A stretch of 64,000 nt of DNA from Echria macrotheca (lineage: Eukaryota; Ascomycota; Sordariomycetes; Sordariales; Schizotheciaceae), in assembly GCA_030411725.1 (NCBI GenBank), contig MU839827.1:1364001-1428000 (forward strand), given 5' to 3'. Under the pieces are notes generated by a model. That model was not told the DNA's origin and did no database searches. It saw only the letters and a list, made by a program, of their open reading frames with translations. Made by a program: the position numbers and the translations under genes. Numbering within the stretch: the first letter of the stretch is position 1; each line of letters begins with the position of its first letter. Of the stretch, positions 31,950-43,389 are shown in pieces.

Positions 31950-34087
31950 TCACAGAGGATACGCAGCCCCGTCTCCGCGCAGATCGCTCCCCGCCGACCA
32001 CACGCCCGTCTCTTCCACCGGATCCGCGCTCCACCGAATAATCTGGCCGCGCCCAAACAGTCCCCTCCCAAACCCGCCGACCACCTCGACCTTGTGTCCG
32101 CGCGCCCGCAGCCCTGCCACGGCCTCCTCCGACATGCCCTCCTCCACATAGACGGTCACATCATACACATCGCCATGCTCGGGCATGCCGGCGCCGATAC
32201 ACACCCTCGGCGCATCCAGCGCCTGCTGCGGATTCAGCCCGCCGACCAGCTGCCCCAAGAGAACCTGCACATGTCCCTGGGGCTGCATAAACCCGCCCAT
32301 AACCCCCATGACGCTATGCAGCGTCTCCTTTTTGTCGTCATCGTCATCACCGTCACCAAGAAACGTAACCAGCCCCGGGATGATGGTGTGATACGGCCTC
32401 TTCCGGGGCTCCAGCCGATTCGGATGGTTGCGGTCGAGCGAGAAATTCGCCCCCCGGTTCTGGAGCGTGAAGCCGCAGCCGGCGGGGATGATGCCCGTCC
32501 CGAAGCCGCCGTAGTTAGAGTTAATAAAACTGACCGCGTTGCCCTGCCCGTCGGCGACGGCGAAGTAGACCGTGTCGCTGGACGAGAACGCCGGCGACCC
32601 TTTGGTGGAAGGAAACCCGTGCGACGGGTGGCCGGCGCGGTTTGGGTCAAAAAGCTTCGCGCGCTCGGCGAGGTAGGATGGTGACAAGAGGCCGGCGGTG
32701 GGAACTTTTTCTGTGGACGGGTCGGTCACGAACCACGAGGCGTCGGCGAAGGCGATGCGCAGCGCTTCGATCACGGCGTGCAGGTATTCCGCGCCGTTGT
32801 GGTCGTCGGCAGAAAAGGTGGGTATTTTTCCGGACGTCTCGAGCGCCTCGAGGATGCCGAGCGCCATGAGCGCCACGATGCCCTGGCCGTTGGGCGGGTG
32901 CTCCCACACGCGCAGGCCGGGCGACGAGTTCTGGCCGCGGAAGGCGAGCGAGATGGGATCGACGGGCTCGGACCCGCCGAAGCGGTCGATGTGGTCGGCC
33001 AGGTCGTCGAGCGTCAGGCGGCCGCCGAGGGCCGAGGTTACACGGACGATCTCCTCGGCGATGCGACCCCGATAAAAGCCCTCCTTGCCCTTGGCCGCGA
33101 GCGTGCGGAATGTCTGGGCTAGGTTGGGCAGCTTGATGATCTCGCCGGCGCGGGGGGCGCGGACGCCGTCGCCGGATGGAGACCGCGGGTCGCGCTTGAG
33201 CATCTCGGCGAAGTTGGGCGACGCGGCGCGTAGAGTCCGCTCGGCGCGCTGCCAGTAGTACGCCGTGATCTCCGAGACCGGGAAACCCTCCTCGCCGAGC
33301 CGGATGGCCGGTCCCAAGATCTGTTGGAGACCAAGCTTGCCGCTGCCGAAGCGCTGCACCGTGTCGACCCAGCCGGCTGCGGCGCCGGGGACCGTGACCG
33401 AGTGCACGCTCGTCATGGGGATGGCGCCGTCGGTGCCGTCGGGCGCGAGGTTTAGGTCGGATCGGATCTGGGACAGCGTGTGGGCTGCGCCGGAGCGGCC
33501 CGAGCCGTTTAGCGCGGATACGGTGCCGGTTGTGGATGAGTAGAAGAGGCAGAACATGTCGCCGCCTATTCCGGTTGAGCAGGGTTCTGTCATGTTGAGG
33601 CCGGCGGCTGTGTTGTTGTTGTTGACTGTTAGTATGGTAGAGAAGAGAAAAGGGGGTGGGGATGGGGGTGGGTGTATGTACCCACGGCGACGGCGGCGTC
33701 CTGTAAGTGTTATTATTCTGCGTTCTACATTATTTAGGATATCAGGGGAATAGATGAGAAGCGAAGGTGGTCTTTGTGAAAGTATACGAAAAGGGGAAAA
33801 GGGGGGGATGAACGTATTGCTGAACGTAAACCGTAAACGTTGAAAAAAAGGGTAAATAATACCCAACCAACCACCGCACCGCCCCTTGAAAAAAACAACA
33901 ATATGCAGAAAGGAAAGAGAAAAAAACATACAGCAGCATTCCCGCCCGCCTCGAGAATCTCAATCCCACACTTGGCCGCCAGCGGCTGCGTACACGCCAC
34001 CATCCCCTTGGTGCTATGCACCACGCTGCGCCGACTGGCGAACTTGGCAAAGACGGCCGACGGGGACGGATATACTGACGACGCCAT
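31950..34087 (-). CDS. Gamma-glutamyltransferase-like Ntn hydrolase (YwrD-type)
   Basis: Exons on the minus strand: 34087-33932, 33700-33682, 33607-31950; 610 aa. GGT-family enzymes are autoprocessed Ntn hydrolases acting on gamma-glutamyl compounds such as glutathione. The splice model gives CGIEILEAGGNAA then DAAVAVAAGLNMTEP and GIGGDMF, the family's conserved N-terminal block. It requires a 19-nt exon (33682-33700) between introns of 231 and 74 nt. The probable catalytic threonine is in SSDTVYFAVADGQGNAVS. Glycine-rich NSNYGGFGTG and VMGGFMQPQGHVQV follow. No signal peptide or membrane anchor is visible, so it is probably intracellular, unlike classical GGT. Exact substrate unknown. Confidence 0.87.
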
Positions 34088-34911
34088 TTCTATATTCATA
34101 TTTCTTGTTGTCAGCATATCTGTTTATCTGTTCTCCTAGGTAGGAATTCTGCAGAGTTCGTACTTATCTATGTGTATCTCTACCCCTATCTTGTCGTTGT
34201 AGTTGTAGTTGTAGTTGTTGTCGTCGTTGAATAAGGTGTGCTTTGGTTTCAGAGAGAATGTGAGAATGGAGAATGACCACACCGAGAGTTGTATAGAACT
34301 AACTAACCCCTGACACCTTGAACCGTATCAAGTCGAATATATATATATATATATATACCCCATACACCTGCTTCCACTGCAGCATATATTCCGCAGAAAT
34401 CGGAAAATACACACCGAGAGATAAAGTTTATATATATCAACACAGAAATAATAAAAGGATAGGAATATGTCATCCATCACAAACAAACCCCGGGATGCCA
34501 TTTCCCGCACCCCTCCTTCCTCTTTCCCGGGTACGGATATCTGGCTTGGTCATGGCTGCGACCTCAGGGTGGGGATACACAAAACGACATCGCCGGTATT
34601 CGGAGCCGGCTCGGCATGCTTTGCTCGATTCTTTCCAAACCACCTTCTCTATTCGGCATCTACTTGAAAATCCTACACGTGATCCCGGTGATTATTTTAT
34701 ATATCCTATTCTAATGACACAAAAGTTTTGTTAGCGCCCTCAAACGCCATTCCACTAATACACCCCGCGACAACATAGCTGATGTGCATGTCATATCTTT
34801 ACATTTACATCGTTGCGTCATCATCATTACATGGCTCGATGTGACCGACTGGCATACCCGATCCCAACCACCAGCCAACCCATTTACAACGCCATGAATA
34901 CACCATATATA
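34088..34911. other. Intergenic, GGT-like promoter and DUF4048 gene 3' flank
   Basis: About 820 bases, AT-richer than its surroundings, with TTG/GTT repeats near 34195-34220 and an (AT)11 run. No supported gene. Confidence 0.4.
34336..34357 (+). repeat. (AT)11 microsatellite
   Basis: Uninterrupted AT dinucleotides in the spacer. Confidence 0.85.
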
Positions 34912-36849
34912 TCACGGTCCCTTGTCTTTGACTCCCACTGTCGTGGGATACTCAGACTGAGGATACAAGCTCTTCTCCCACTCCTTCATCAGGTTCGACG
35001 TGGCCCGCTTGAGGTTGCTCGGCGTAAGCTGGTTCAGCACCGGCGGCAGAAGCTCCTCGAGCTTGTTCGCAGTCGGAGAAGCGTGTCCGGAGAGCCGTGT
35101 CTTAGATGACTTGTTTTTGCTAACCACTGTTAGCTTTCATCACCGGAAAACAACACAAACTTACAGTGGCGTGTCGTTCTCATCATGCTTCTCTGGGATC
35201 GATGGGATAATATCCCCATTCACCGTGGTGCCGCTCCACCGAGTAGACCCGACGTTGGGACTGTCCCAGTTGGACCAGTCGTTATCGTCGTACGAATCCA
35301 TCGTCAACGGGGTCCACGAGAACCTCTTGAGTGTCTTGGTCCCTTCGGTGTTGGACCTCGTGTGACCTCGGGTCTGTGGAGCTGTCCCATTTTCCTTCTC
35401 GGGTTGGTCGTCAACAGCCGGTGTCTCGTCAAACGCCGTCGTCACACGGGGTCGCGAGTTGGCACCGGATGCCCTAATCGTGTCTTGATCACCGTACGCC
35501 AAGGGACTCGTGTTACCACTTATGGCCGCCCGCACATCTCCTTCGCTACCCCTCAGGTAGGTACGTTGACCCGTAATGGGCTCCTCACCCACCGTGGCTT
35601 GCCGTATATCCTCCATGAACGTCCACAGGCCCTGCTTGAAGTCTTGTGCAACCTGCTTGATACCGGTAGGCTGGATCGTCGATCGAGGAGCCCATGATGC
35701 CCGTTTGGCCAGCTGGGCCGAATTGATGGGAGCGTATCGATTGACATATGGCGAGTCCGGCTCCTCAAACCCAGAGCTAGGAGCATCACCGTCTTCATGC
35801 ACTGAGAACCCACTGGTTGGTTTCGTTGGTGATAGCAGCGACAGTGTCCTCGTATGAGCTCCTCGGAACACTCTCCGACGTCCTTTCTCGGGAGTATTCT
35901 GCTGGCCCTGTTGAGCCAGAAGCACTGCTTTCCTCCGATCTAGCTCCACGCTGCGACGAGCGGCGATATCATCCTGTAGGTCGACCGAGGGGATCAGACG
36001 AAGAGGCTCGACATTGCGCTTCTCGGCTCGCTTCTTGTACGCTTCGTGGGTAGCCCATTGCTTCTTCAACCTCGTGAGATCGGATTCCGCACGGCTGAGC
36101 TCCTCACGAAGCTCAAGCACGCGGCGTTCCTGGGCAGCAATGGCTGTGATGAAGTCGCCCGAATCCATCGGCGAGGCAAGAGCAGGCGTATCCAACGGTG
36201 TTGGGGGAAACGAGGTGGCTGTCGTAGATGCGGGCGTCGGACGCGATGGATACGCTGTCGGTGGTGCGATCGGTAAGGTCAATGACAATCTGTTGGTTCG
36301 AGACGCAGTCGATCCGGATCGCGTGGATCTCGTCTCGGAAGGCGAAGGCGACGGCGGGACGAAATCTTCGGGAAATCGCCGGGGTTCCATCTCGTCTCCT
36401 CGAGCTAGCCGTGATATGGGATGGGGCGCCGGAGGAGCTCGAACGGGCGAGGCGACGGGCGACGGGGCAGGTCGCAGCATGGCGTCTTCCATGCTGTTTT
36501 GCAGCGGAATGATGTGCTCCATGTGGGCTCTCCCTCGAGGAGAGCGTCGGGGGGTTTCGGGCTGTCTGGACCCAGGTTTCGGGAGGCTGAAAGAGAGTGA
36601 TGCCTTGCGCAGAGAGTCGGGATAGTAAGCGGCACACGATGTCCTCCGTCGGCGGTAGGGAGTGGCGGGAGCAGCGCAGCGGCGACGGCGGCGGTGTCTC
36701 CAGGGTTCCGGCGAGGCGGGATTGCAGCGAGTCGTCCTGGGGGCGACGGCGGCAGCCTTATCGACGTTCAACGGATGGCTGTCGCGGAGAAAAAGAGTGT
36801 TTGCGCAGGCCGAAACAAAACAAGTTCTCAGAAAGCGGACGGAGGTCAT
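34912..36849 (-). CDS. Probable DUF4048 family protein
   Basis: Exons: 36849-35165 and 35119-34912; 630 aa. The function of the family is unknown. Features: a disordered Pro/Ser/Thr-rich N-terminal half, a predicted coiled coil (ERRVLELREELSRAESDLTR LKKQWATHEAYKKRAEKR, roughly residues 240-280), a middle segment with IKQVAQDFKQGLWTFMEDIRQATVGEEP and a conserved-looking helical C-terminus (KLEELLPPVLNQLTPSNLKR). The family name is from memory of the coiled-coil pattern. The start at 36849 is the first ATG of the frame. The Arg-rich stretch that follows is unusual, so the true start may be further in, for example at MEHIIPLQNS. The last acceptor could be 35120 (chosen) or one 9 nt upstream, both in frame. 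Confidence 0.65.
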
Positions 36850-37981
36850 GGGGAGGAAGCAGATGGCAAGCAGTTCAGAAGGGGACGAGGGTGTGTGGGC
36901 ACCTCATCTCGTCCTTCTCATGCAGCCGTGGGTTTTGATTGGCGAGCGGCCCAGACCGCCTGGAGGCAATAACACGCAGCTCGCTGCAGCAACCGGGGCT
37001 CGCAGGCGCAACCTGGAAGTTTTGGGGATGCGATGTCGTTTTTGCTGACGTGCTGTGCCGGATGCGAGTCTTGTTGAAAGTCGCTCGCGGCCTTGTTGAC
37101 AACTGAGACAGCCTCGACGCGGCGGCGGAATGCAAAAAACGAGAGCGACAGGGAAGGAGCGTGGTATCCAATGGAGAGTTGCAGTGGGAGGAAAGGTGTG
37201 GGAGGGACGGGAAGTGCCAGCAAAAAGGTTCGTTCCAACAAGATTCCAGAGAAGACCAGGAAACCCGACACTTTTCAATCGCGCGGGGTCGAGTTTTAAG
37301 TACGGGTCGCACGACTCATTTCGACACTTGAGTAGCAAGAAACATCCTTGCTGTGTTGTTGTCTGCTCTGCGTTTGCAGTGCCACGGAAACCGCAGGGGC
37401 CAGCGGCGATGGGTCGAGCGAGGTGGAGCAAATTTTGTCCACGAGGTCCACACAAAAGCAAGCATGCGAACCCTTTTGGGTCAGGCCCAGGGGTCTCCGA
37501 GTTTCGACGGCGGTGAGAGTTGCCAGCTGAGACTTGCAGCTGACGTTGTTTTGTGGAAGTGTTTCTGGGGTTGGTCAATGGCCTTGTCTTCGTTAGTTAT
37601 TGAGATCGAGTCTTGTCGAGAATCCGATTGTGAAGAGTCTTTTCATCCCATCTTTTCCAGAGACCGGGAAGCGGCCCCAAACGAAACAAAGCATGCCAAG
37701 ACAAACCGGACTTGCCTGCAGATCCGGAAACCCCAGATTTTAGATTGATGAGCTAGAAATTAGTTAACTGTTACACGTTCCACGTGACAACGCGCACCTC
37801 TCGCGCCCGCACCTGTGCCGTGCTTGAGCCTTAAAACTTTGGGAGTTGGATCCAAAGCTGTGGAACAAGCAGGCGCGATTTATTGGCGGGTGTTGCGGCG
37901 CATCTTGGGTGTTTCCTTTACCTTTTTCCTTGTTCTCCGCTCGCCGATGGCTGCCAGCGACTGTCAGCGACCAACAACAGA
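36850..37981. promoter_or_regulatory. Divergent DUF4048/BRCT-gene intergenic region
   Basis: 1.1 kb between two outward-facing genes. A 224-codon minus frame (36904-37578) overlaps it but has no recognisable motif or coding bias I trust. Confidence 0.35.
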
Positions 37982-40958
37982 ATGAGCGCAGGGAGTGCTC
38001 TCGAGGCCGCCGACATGCTGGACACACAGGACGACTCGCAGTTGAGTCAAGCTCTGTACGAAGACTTTATGAAAAATGGAATCGGCATCGTGAGTGGCGT
38101 CGCAACCCCTGCCTTCGTTTGCGATTCGATCGCGACGACCGGTCGGCCCTGTCTGGTGCTAACATTATTGACCTGTCACAGCTCAGCAGCTCACCACCGC
38201 CAGTTGCGCAGGGTCTCGCAGCAAACGAACACCCGATTTCGCCTGCGTCGCTGCAGAGCAAAGCCAGTCGCAAGAGTGCGTGTTCTAACGATAAAGATGG
38301 ATTGTTGCCACTGTCTAACTGTTGGCAGGCGCTAAAGATAGCGAACGGCCGCTAAATCTATCGCCAGTGGTAAGTTTCTTTTGATGCGCCCCCTGCTCTG
38401 CACGCTGCCGCCCCCCGTGGATTGCACTGACCATTTGTAAGACGCGGCGGACGCGTGATGTCAGCGGGGAGCGTTACCACACGCCTCGGGCCGCCTTCGA
38501 GGACAGAGACGCGCTGGACGTGCCGACCGATGGGAGACTAGACGGACCCGCGGGTCAGGAAGGACCAGCCAGAAAGATGGATTCGGCAGAGTCGCAGACA
38601 CAATCCAATGGCGGGCGGAGCTACGACCAATATACTCGATCCTCTCCCAGTCGGAAACTCGTCGACGACATCGATCCAGTTCCTGCCATCGCGGAAGAAC
38701 ACCTGTCTCAGGCGTCCGCGGCAGACGACACGACGAGCGAGGTCAGATTGGACTTGGACGTGATTAACAGCGCCGAGAAGTCATTTTCGACCGAGCACCG
38801 ATCCAACATGGTGTCGCAAACCTCGCGATACCCCCAGGTCCCCGAGACGCCCGCCCCGCCCCAGAATCCGTTCCGCCAGAGTCGGTCACAGTTACTCGCA
38901 CCATCTCAGCTGTTCGGGGGCACCCAGTTCTCGTCGGCGATCAAAATCGCCAGCCCGACATCTTCGCGTCCCTCTCCCGACGACTTCCGGCCACATAATT
39001 CGATTTCACCGAATCCTCCGGCCGTCATTTCGTCTCCGCTAAAGGCTCGTGGTCTGCGATCTTCGCCCCCGGTTACCTTGACATCTAGCCCTCAGGTTGT
39101 TGCAGGAACAACGTCTACCATCCTCGAGGGACCCAGCAGCCCCTCGGGGACGACATCGAGCAAACCTGTTATTCCCGACTCACAGAACTATCACATCCCC
39201 AAGAGCTCTATACCTGAGCCGAGAGCACGGTCTCCGAGCAGCTCAGCAGATGAGGATGACTCGTTTCTGAGGAGAAGAAAGGCCAAACTAAGGAAAGAGG
39301 CGGCACTGAAGCAGCTCGACGCCGTCACTCTCCCAGTACCAACAAAGCCTGACGATGTCGAGGTTCCTTCGACGACCAAGCGGAGACGAAGTACGGATGC
39401 AGCACAATATGTGGCTCAGTGTCACGGGACCGAGCCGGAGGATATAGAGGAAACGGTGGCCGATTCTCAACCTCATGCAGAGGCTGACGAGGTTGCTGAG
39501 GATGACTCGACCCAGTCGGAAGCCGATGAGGTTGAGGAGCCTCTATCGATGCCCGACACGGCACCCGCCCTCCCCGTGGCACCCCTGCCATCGCATCATG
39601 CCGATGATAAGACCAGCGGCGAAGCGATTCCGGAGACCAGTCCGATTGGGCGGCCATCAGCTTTGCCAGGAGTCACGGCTGTCGTTTCACCCGGCCTTGC
39701 ACTCGCCGCGACGGAATACCAGTCCTCTCCACCTGCTCTTAGCACCAGATCTCGGAGGGCGAGGGGAAAGGGATCGACTTCAAGTCTTAGCAACCTGGCC
39801 TCGACACCAGTTGCGTCTCCGGTACACCCACCGAAGGCAGACCCGGCACCTGCCGTCGATAGCTCTTCGCCGGCTGTGATTCCGCCTGCAAAAGGGAAGC
39901 GAAGAGAGACAATGCAGAAGCCATCCCGCCTGAGCGCCATCTCGACCGAGAACCTACGAGGATCGGCTCAACGAGGGAGGAGAATGTCGACGTCCACCGA
40001 TGAGCTCTCGCGATCGGCCTCGGCGACACCAACCTTTGAGCATAGTCTCCGCATGTCACGGATCTCAACATCGAAATCGCGGACATTCAAGGGTCCATGG
40101 CGCGGCCCCAAAATATTCGAAGGCATGGCATTTGCAATTTCCTTCCAGTCGAGGAAGCCGGGCGAGACCAACGACCAGTACAAGACGCGGATGGATTTCG
40201 CGTTGAATATCGAGACTAGAATCCGACAAGCCGGTGGCAAGGTTTTGGAGACTGGCTTTGACGAGCTATTTGAAGCGCCGCCCAGGACGGGGACACCTTC
40301 TGGGACCCCGGAACTCGACGGCGAGCTGACGCTGAACGAGTCGGGTCGCGCAACTGGTTTTACCGCACTGATCGCGGATGGTCACTCGCGCAAAGTCAAG
40401 TACATGCAGGCACTGGCGCTGGGACTCCCGTGCATCGCCAGCCGGTGGATAACTTCGTGTCTGGACCGGGGCGAGATCCTCGACTGGGCGCCGTATCTGC
40501 TATGTGCGGGCCAGTCGAGCTTTCTGGGGGATGCCATCCGATCTAGAAACCTTGTGCCCTACGACGCGGCCACGGCGAGGTTGGTCAGCGTTGTAGCGCA
40601 GCGGTCCAAGCTGCTGGAGGGCAGCCGGATCTTGCTGGTGGTCAAGAAGGCGCTCGAGGGGAAGAAGATGGCATATGTGTTTCTGGCCAGGGTGCTGGGT
40701 GCATCCGTGGCGCGCGTTTACAGCGTGGACGAAGCGCGGGTGGAAGCCAAGGCGGCTGAGGAGGCTGGGTATCCGTTCGACTGGGTCTACGTGGATGGCA
40801 AGGAGAATGCCGGCGACCTGGTGGAGGGTGTGTCGAACAGGAAGAGGAAGCGGGCGAGCGTGGGCGCGGATGAGAGTGCGGCCAAGCGGATACGCACGCT
40901 GAGCGATGAGCTGGTTATTCAGAGCTTGATACTGGGGAGGATGATTATAGAGGATTGA
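37982..40958 (+). CDS. Tandem-BRCT DNA-damage checkpoint mediator (Rad9/Crb2/53BP1 type)
   Basis: Exons: 37982-38089, 38182-38275, 38329-38369, 38442-40958; 919 aa. Proteins of this type bind modified histones at breaks and present the effector kinase to ATM/ATR-type kinases. The N-terminus has clustered SQ/TQ sites (MLDTQDDSQLSQALYEDF). The long middle is Ser/Pro/Thr-rich and disordered with further SQ/TQ motifs. The C-terminal ~260 residues form two BRCT repeats: IFEGMAFAISFQS through TALIADGHSRKVKYMQALAL and the tryptophan motif IASRWITSCL, then GSRILLVVKK through FDWVYVDG. A basic bipartite-like cluster (NRKRKRASVG) sits inside the second BRCT. I could not see an obvious Tudor domain before the BRCTs, unlike Crb2 and 53BP1. 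The small first exons are inferred from splice signals and phase. Confidence 0.82.
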
Positions 40959-42225
40959 GCGGGTGCGTGTAGGATACTGCATAGATATTGGGGAGGACGG
41001 TAGCGGCTCAGGTGATGACTGTGGTTTAGAGGAATGTTTGTAGGATACCTTGTCATGATAGCATGGCGCGGCGTGTGATGTCAGAGTAACTACCAAGTTA
41101 GACAAAATAGAGGCCGGTTGGTCTGGAATGTTGGGTCAGGTCGGTCGGGTCTAATGAATGCCGAGCGGAAGCGGACAAGCCACTGCACCTCCGTTTGTCG
41201 TTTGTGGAGAGCGCCAGCCTCTCCAACCTCCAACCACCAACACCAACTTAGTTCCTGCTGGTGGTCATAACTTTAAGTTGTTCTATTGTTGGGACAAACC
41301 CCCGTCGGTCGGGGGCGGAGCCGGGCTTGGCTTGGGTCTGTTTGGTCACCGGGTTGGGTGAGATGTTAGTTTTGTTCTTGTTGAAAAAGTAATCATTTCT
41401 ATGCAGGTTGCAGGTCAAGACCGAGTTGGCCGGGTCTTTCGTCGGGTTGGTTGGCCCCCACAACGCACCCCTTTTCAGGTGTCTTTCGATTGACGACTGA
41501 CTGTTCGGGACGGGAAGTGTACTAGCTGACCGACCGATTCGTGTATGATGTGAGCAAAAAGACGTTTTCATGGTGGACGGACGGGATTCACGACTCCGCC
41601 TCCTCTTTTTTTTTCTGAGACTATCTTGGGTGTGGTGTGTTTGCGGTGGTGTTGGCCTGCCCTGCCTGCTTTGTTTGCAGTGAGAGGTTGGTTGGCTGAG
41701 CTGGGCTGGGTTGGACTGGAATGTTGTTGTTCCAGAGTTGTTCACGAGGCTGGGGTTTTACTCTATAGTTCTTGGGGTGTGTATGGATGTGGATGTGGAT
41801 GTGGATGTGGATGTGGATGTGGATGAGTTCGGAAACTTGACAGTTCTTGTATATATTCTTGTCTCATTTTGTCTCATATTATATATTGAGGATAGATGCA
41901 TGCGGGATCGACTCGACTCTGAGCGACAAAGTTTTGCAGAATATAACTTTTATCTCTGCTTCTCTTCCCCCGAGGGCGAAGTGTGCCTCTTGACCTTGAC
42001 TTACACACATATATACATATATATATCGTCCCCGCCCCCCTCCCCCAGCTGGACACATCCAAGAGACGATCGGGCAACCCACAATCTCAACGTCAAGCCC
42101 TTTATACAAGCCCAAAAGCCACGGAGGGAAGTAAGGGGAGAGAGAGAAACAACGAATCCCTTCTATTGAAAATAATCGAAAACAAAAACACCTAGGACCG
42201 ATCGCAACTCCCTCCCTATCTCAAA
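40959..42225. other. Intergenic, about 1.3 kb
   Basis: No supported gene. Contains a GGATGT hexanucleotide repeat and a C-rich promoter-like segment just before the small secreted protein gene. Confidence 0.4.
41785..41824 (+). repeat. (GGATGT)n hexanucleotide repeat
   Basis: About six and a half tandem GGATGT units without interruption. Confidence 0.9.
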
Positions 42226-42810
42226 ATGTATTCCTCACTCCTCACCCTCTCTTCAGTCCTCCCCCTCCTCCTCCTCGCCGCCAACCCAACCACTGCCCAC
42301 GCCCTCCCACAACCACCATCCAACCACCTCACCACCATCACCGAAAAAAGAACCTGCCCACCCACAATCCTCTTCCCAACCTCCGGAACAACCCAAATAA
42401 CCCTCTCCAACTCATCCCCCAACCCAAAAACCCACACCCTAAACTTCACCCTCCCCCCCTCCATCTTGTCAGGACCCGGCCCCTGCAGCCTAATAACCAC
42501 CTTCCCCCTACCCCACGGCACCTTCCCCATCCTGGTAACCGGAACAGGGAGGGTAGACATAATCGACATTAATGGGCCCGCGCCGGGCGCCGTGGTGGGG
42601 ACTGTTACTTTTCGGGATACTGTTGCCGGAGAAAATGAGGAGAGTTGTGGTGAGGAGACAAAGAATGAGGTGAAGACGGTGAATTCGTTTGCTTGTCGGG
42701 GGGATATGCAGTTCCGGCTTGAGATGGCTGGGGATGTGCAGGAGGGGAGTAGTGTGAGTTTTGTGGAGGGTGGGGATGGCGTTGGGTTTGCGCTTGCTTT
42801 TGGGTGTTGA
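42226..42810 (+). CDS. Small secreted protein of unknown function
   Basis: Single exon, 194 aa. The first about 25 residues form a clear signal peptide (LLTLSSVLPLLLLAANPTTAHA). The mature part has four cysteines (in KRTCPP, GPCSL, ESCGE and FACRG), an N-glycosylation sequon region (NSS, NFT) and beta-strand-like segments, ending in cysteine. The pattern faintly recalls the fungal But2-like secreted domain, but I would not assign it. Codon use is extreme: the first half of the coding strand is C-rich with almost no G, and the last third is G-rich with almost no C. Confidence 0.7.
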   Translation: MYSSLLTLSSVLPLLLLAANPTTAHALPQPPSNHLTTITEKRTCPPTILFPTSGTTQITLSNSSPNPKTHTLNFTLPPSILSGPGPCSLITTFPLPHGTFPILVTGTGRVDIIDINGPAPGAVVGTVTFRDTVAGENEESCGEETKNEVKTVNSFACRGDMQFRLEMAGDVQEGSSVSFVEGGDGVGFALAFGC

Positions 42811-42886
42811 ATTTTTTTGTCTCTGGTATTTTGGTTCTAGTGTTTTTGGGGCTTGTTTTTTTTCTTGTTGGTAATGGGTGTGAGGG

Positions 42887-43024
42887 TTTGTGTTGGTGTT
42901 GGTTTGGTGTTGGTTTGGTTTGGTTTGGTCTGGATGGTCTGGATGGTTTGATCTGTCTGGTTTGGTCTAGTTTGGTTTGGTTTGGTTCGGTCTGGTCTGG
43001 TTTGGTCTGGGTTGGTTTGGTTTG
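42887..43024 (+). repeat. Imperfect GGTTT/GGTCT pentamer minisatellite
   Basis: About 140 bases of TTGGT-type units with scattered C substitutions, strongly strand-asymmetric (G and T only, few C, almost no A). Confidence 0.8.
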
Positions 43025-43074
43025 TATTCGACTTTGGGGAGGAAATAAATAATCAACGAGAATCTTTCGGGAGC

Positions 43075-43140
43075 GGTCATAATGGGGGCATCTTGGAAAG
43101 GGGTTACACGAAGTGGTCGTAATAGGGGCATCTTGGCAAA
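43075..43140 (+). repeat. Imperfect 25-bp direct repeat, 40 bp apart
   Basis: Two copies sharing GGGGGCATCTTGG-like core (43075-43099 and 43115-43140) with a few substitutions. Confidence 0.65.
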
Positions 43141-43389
43141 CGGATGTCGTGTAACACATTCCAACTAAACTTCAAAGAACTGGGTTACCGTTGCTTGGGC
43201 ACCATCTGCAGCCACCAGAAATACACCACTCAGATCATCTCATCGATGTCACGATATCTAGATCCTCATTAGAACCCCCCTGGAAAGCTGAGTCAACCGT
43301 GAAATATTCACAAGGGTTCTGGAACATAATCCTCTCCTCAGAAAAATTTATGCTCTCTCAGACTGCTATCAGCTCCGCTTCATTACCAG

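Larger units (their letters stand above)
42811..43389. other. Intergenic with G/T-rich minisatellite and short direct repeat
   Basis: Holds the 3' flank of the secreted protein gene and the two repeats listed separately. No gene recognised. Confidence 0.5.

Noticed and set aside
29613..34087. Reading the racemase, glutaredoxin and GGT-like genes as a secondary-metabolite or detoxification cluster.
   Set aside because: No synthase, transporter, oxidase or regulator is nearby, and each gene is a common housekeeping type.
36904..37578. 224-codon minus-strand frame upstream of the DUF4048 gene.
   Set aside because: It lies in the divergent promoter region, is rich in Cys/Pro/Arg with no domain, and has no conserved-looking segment.
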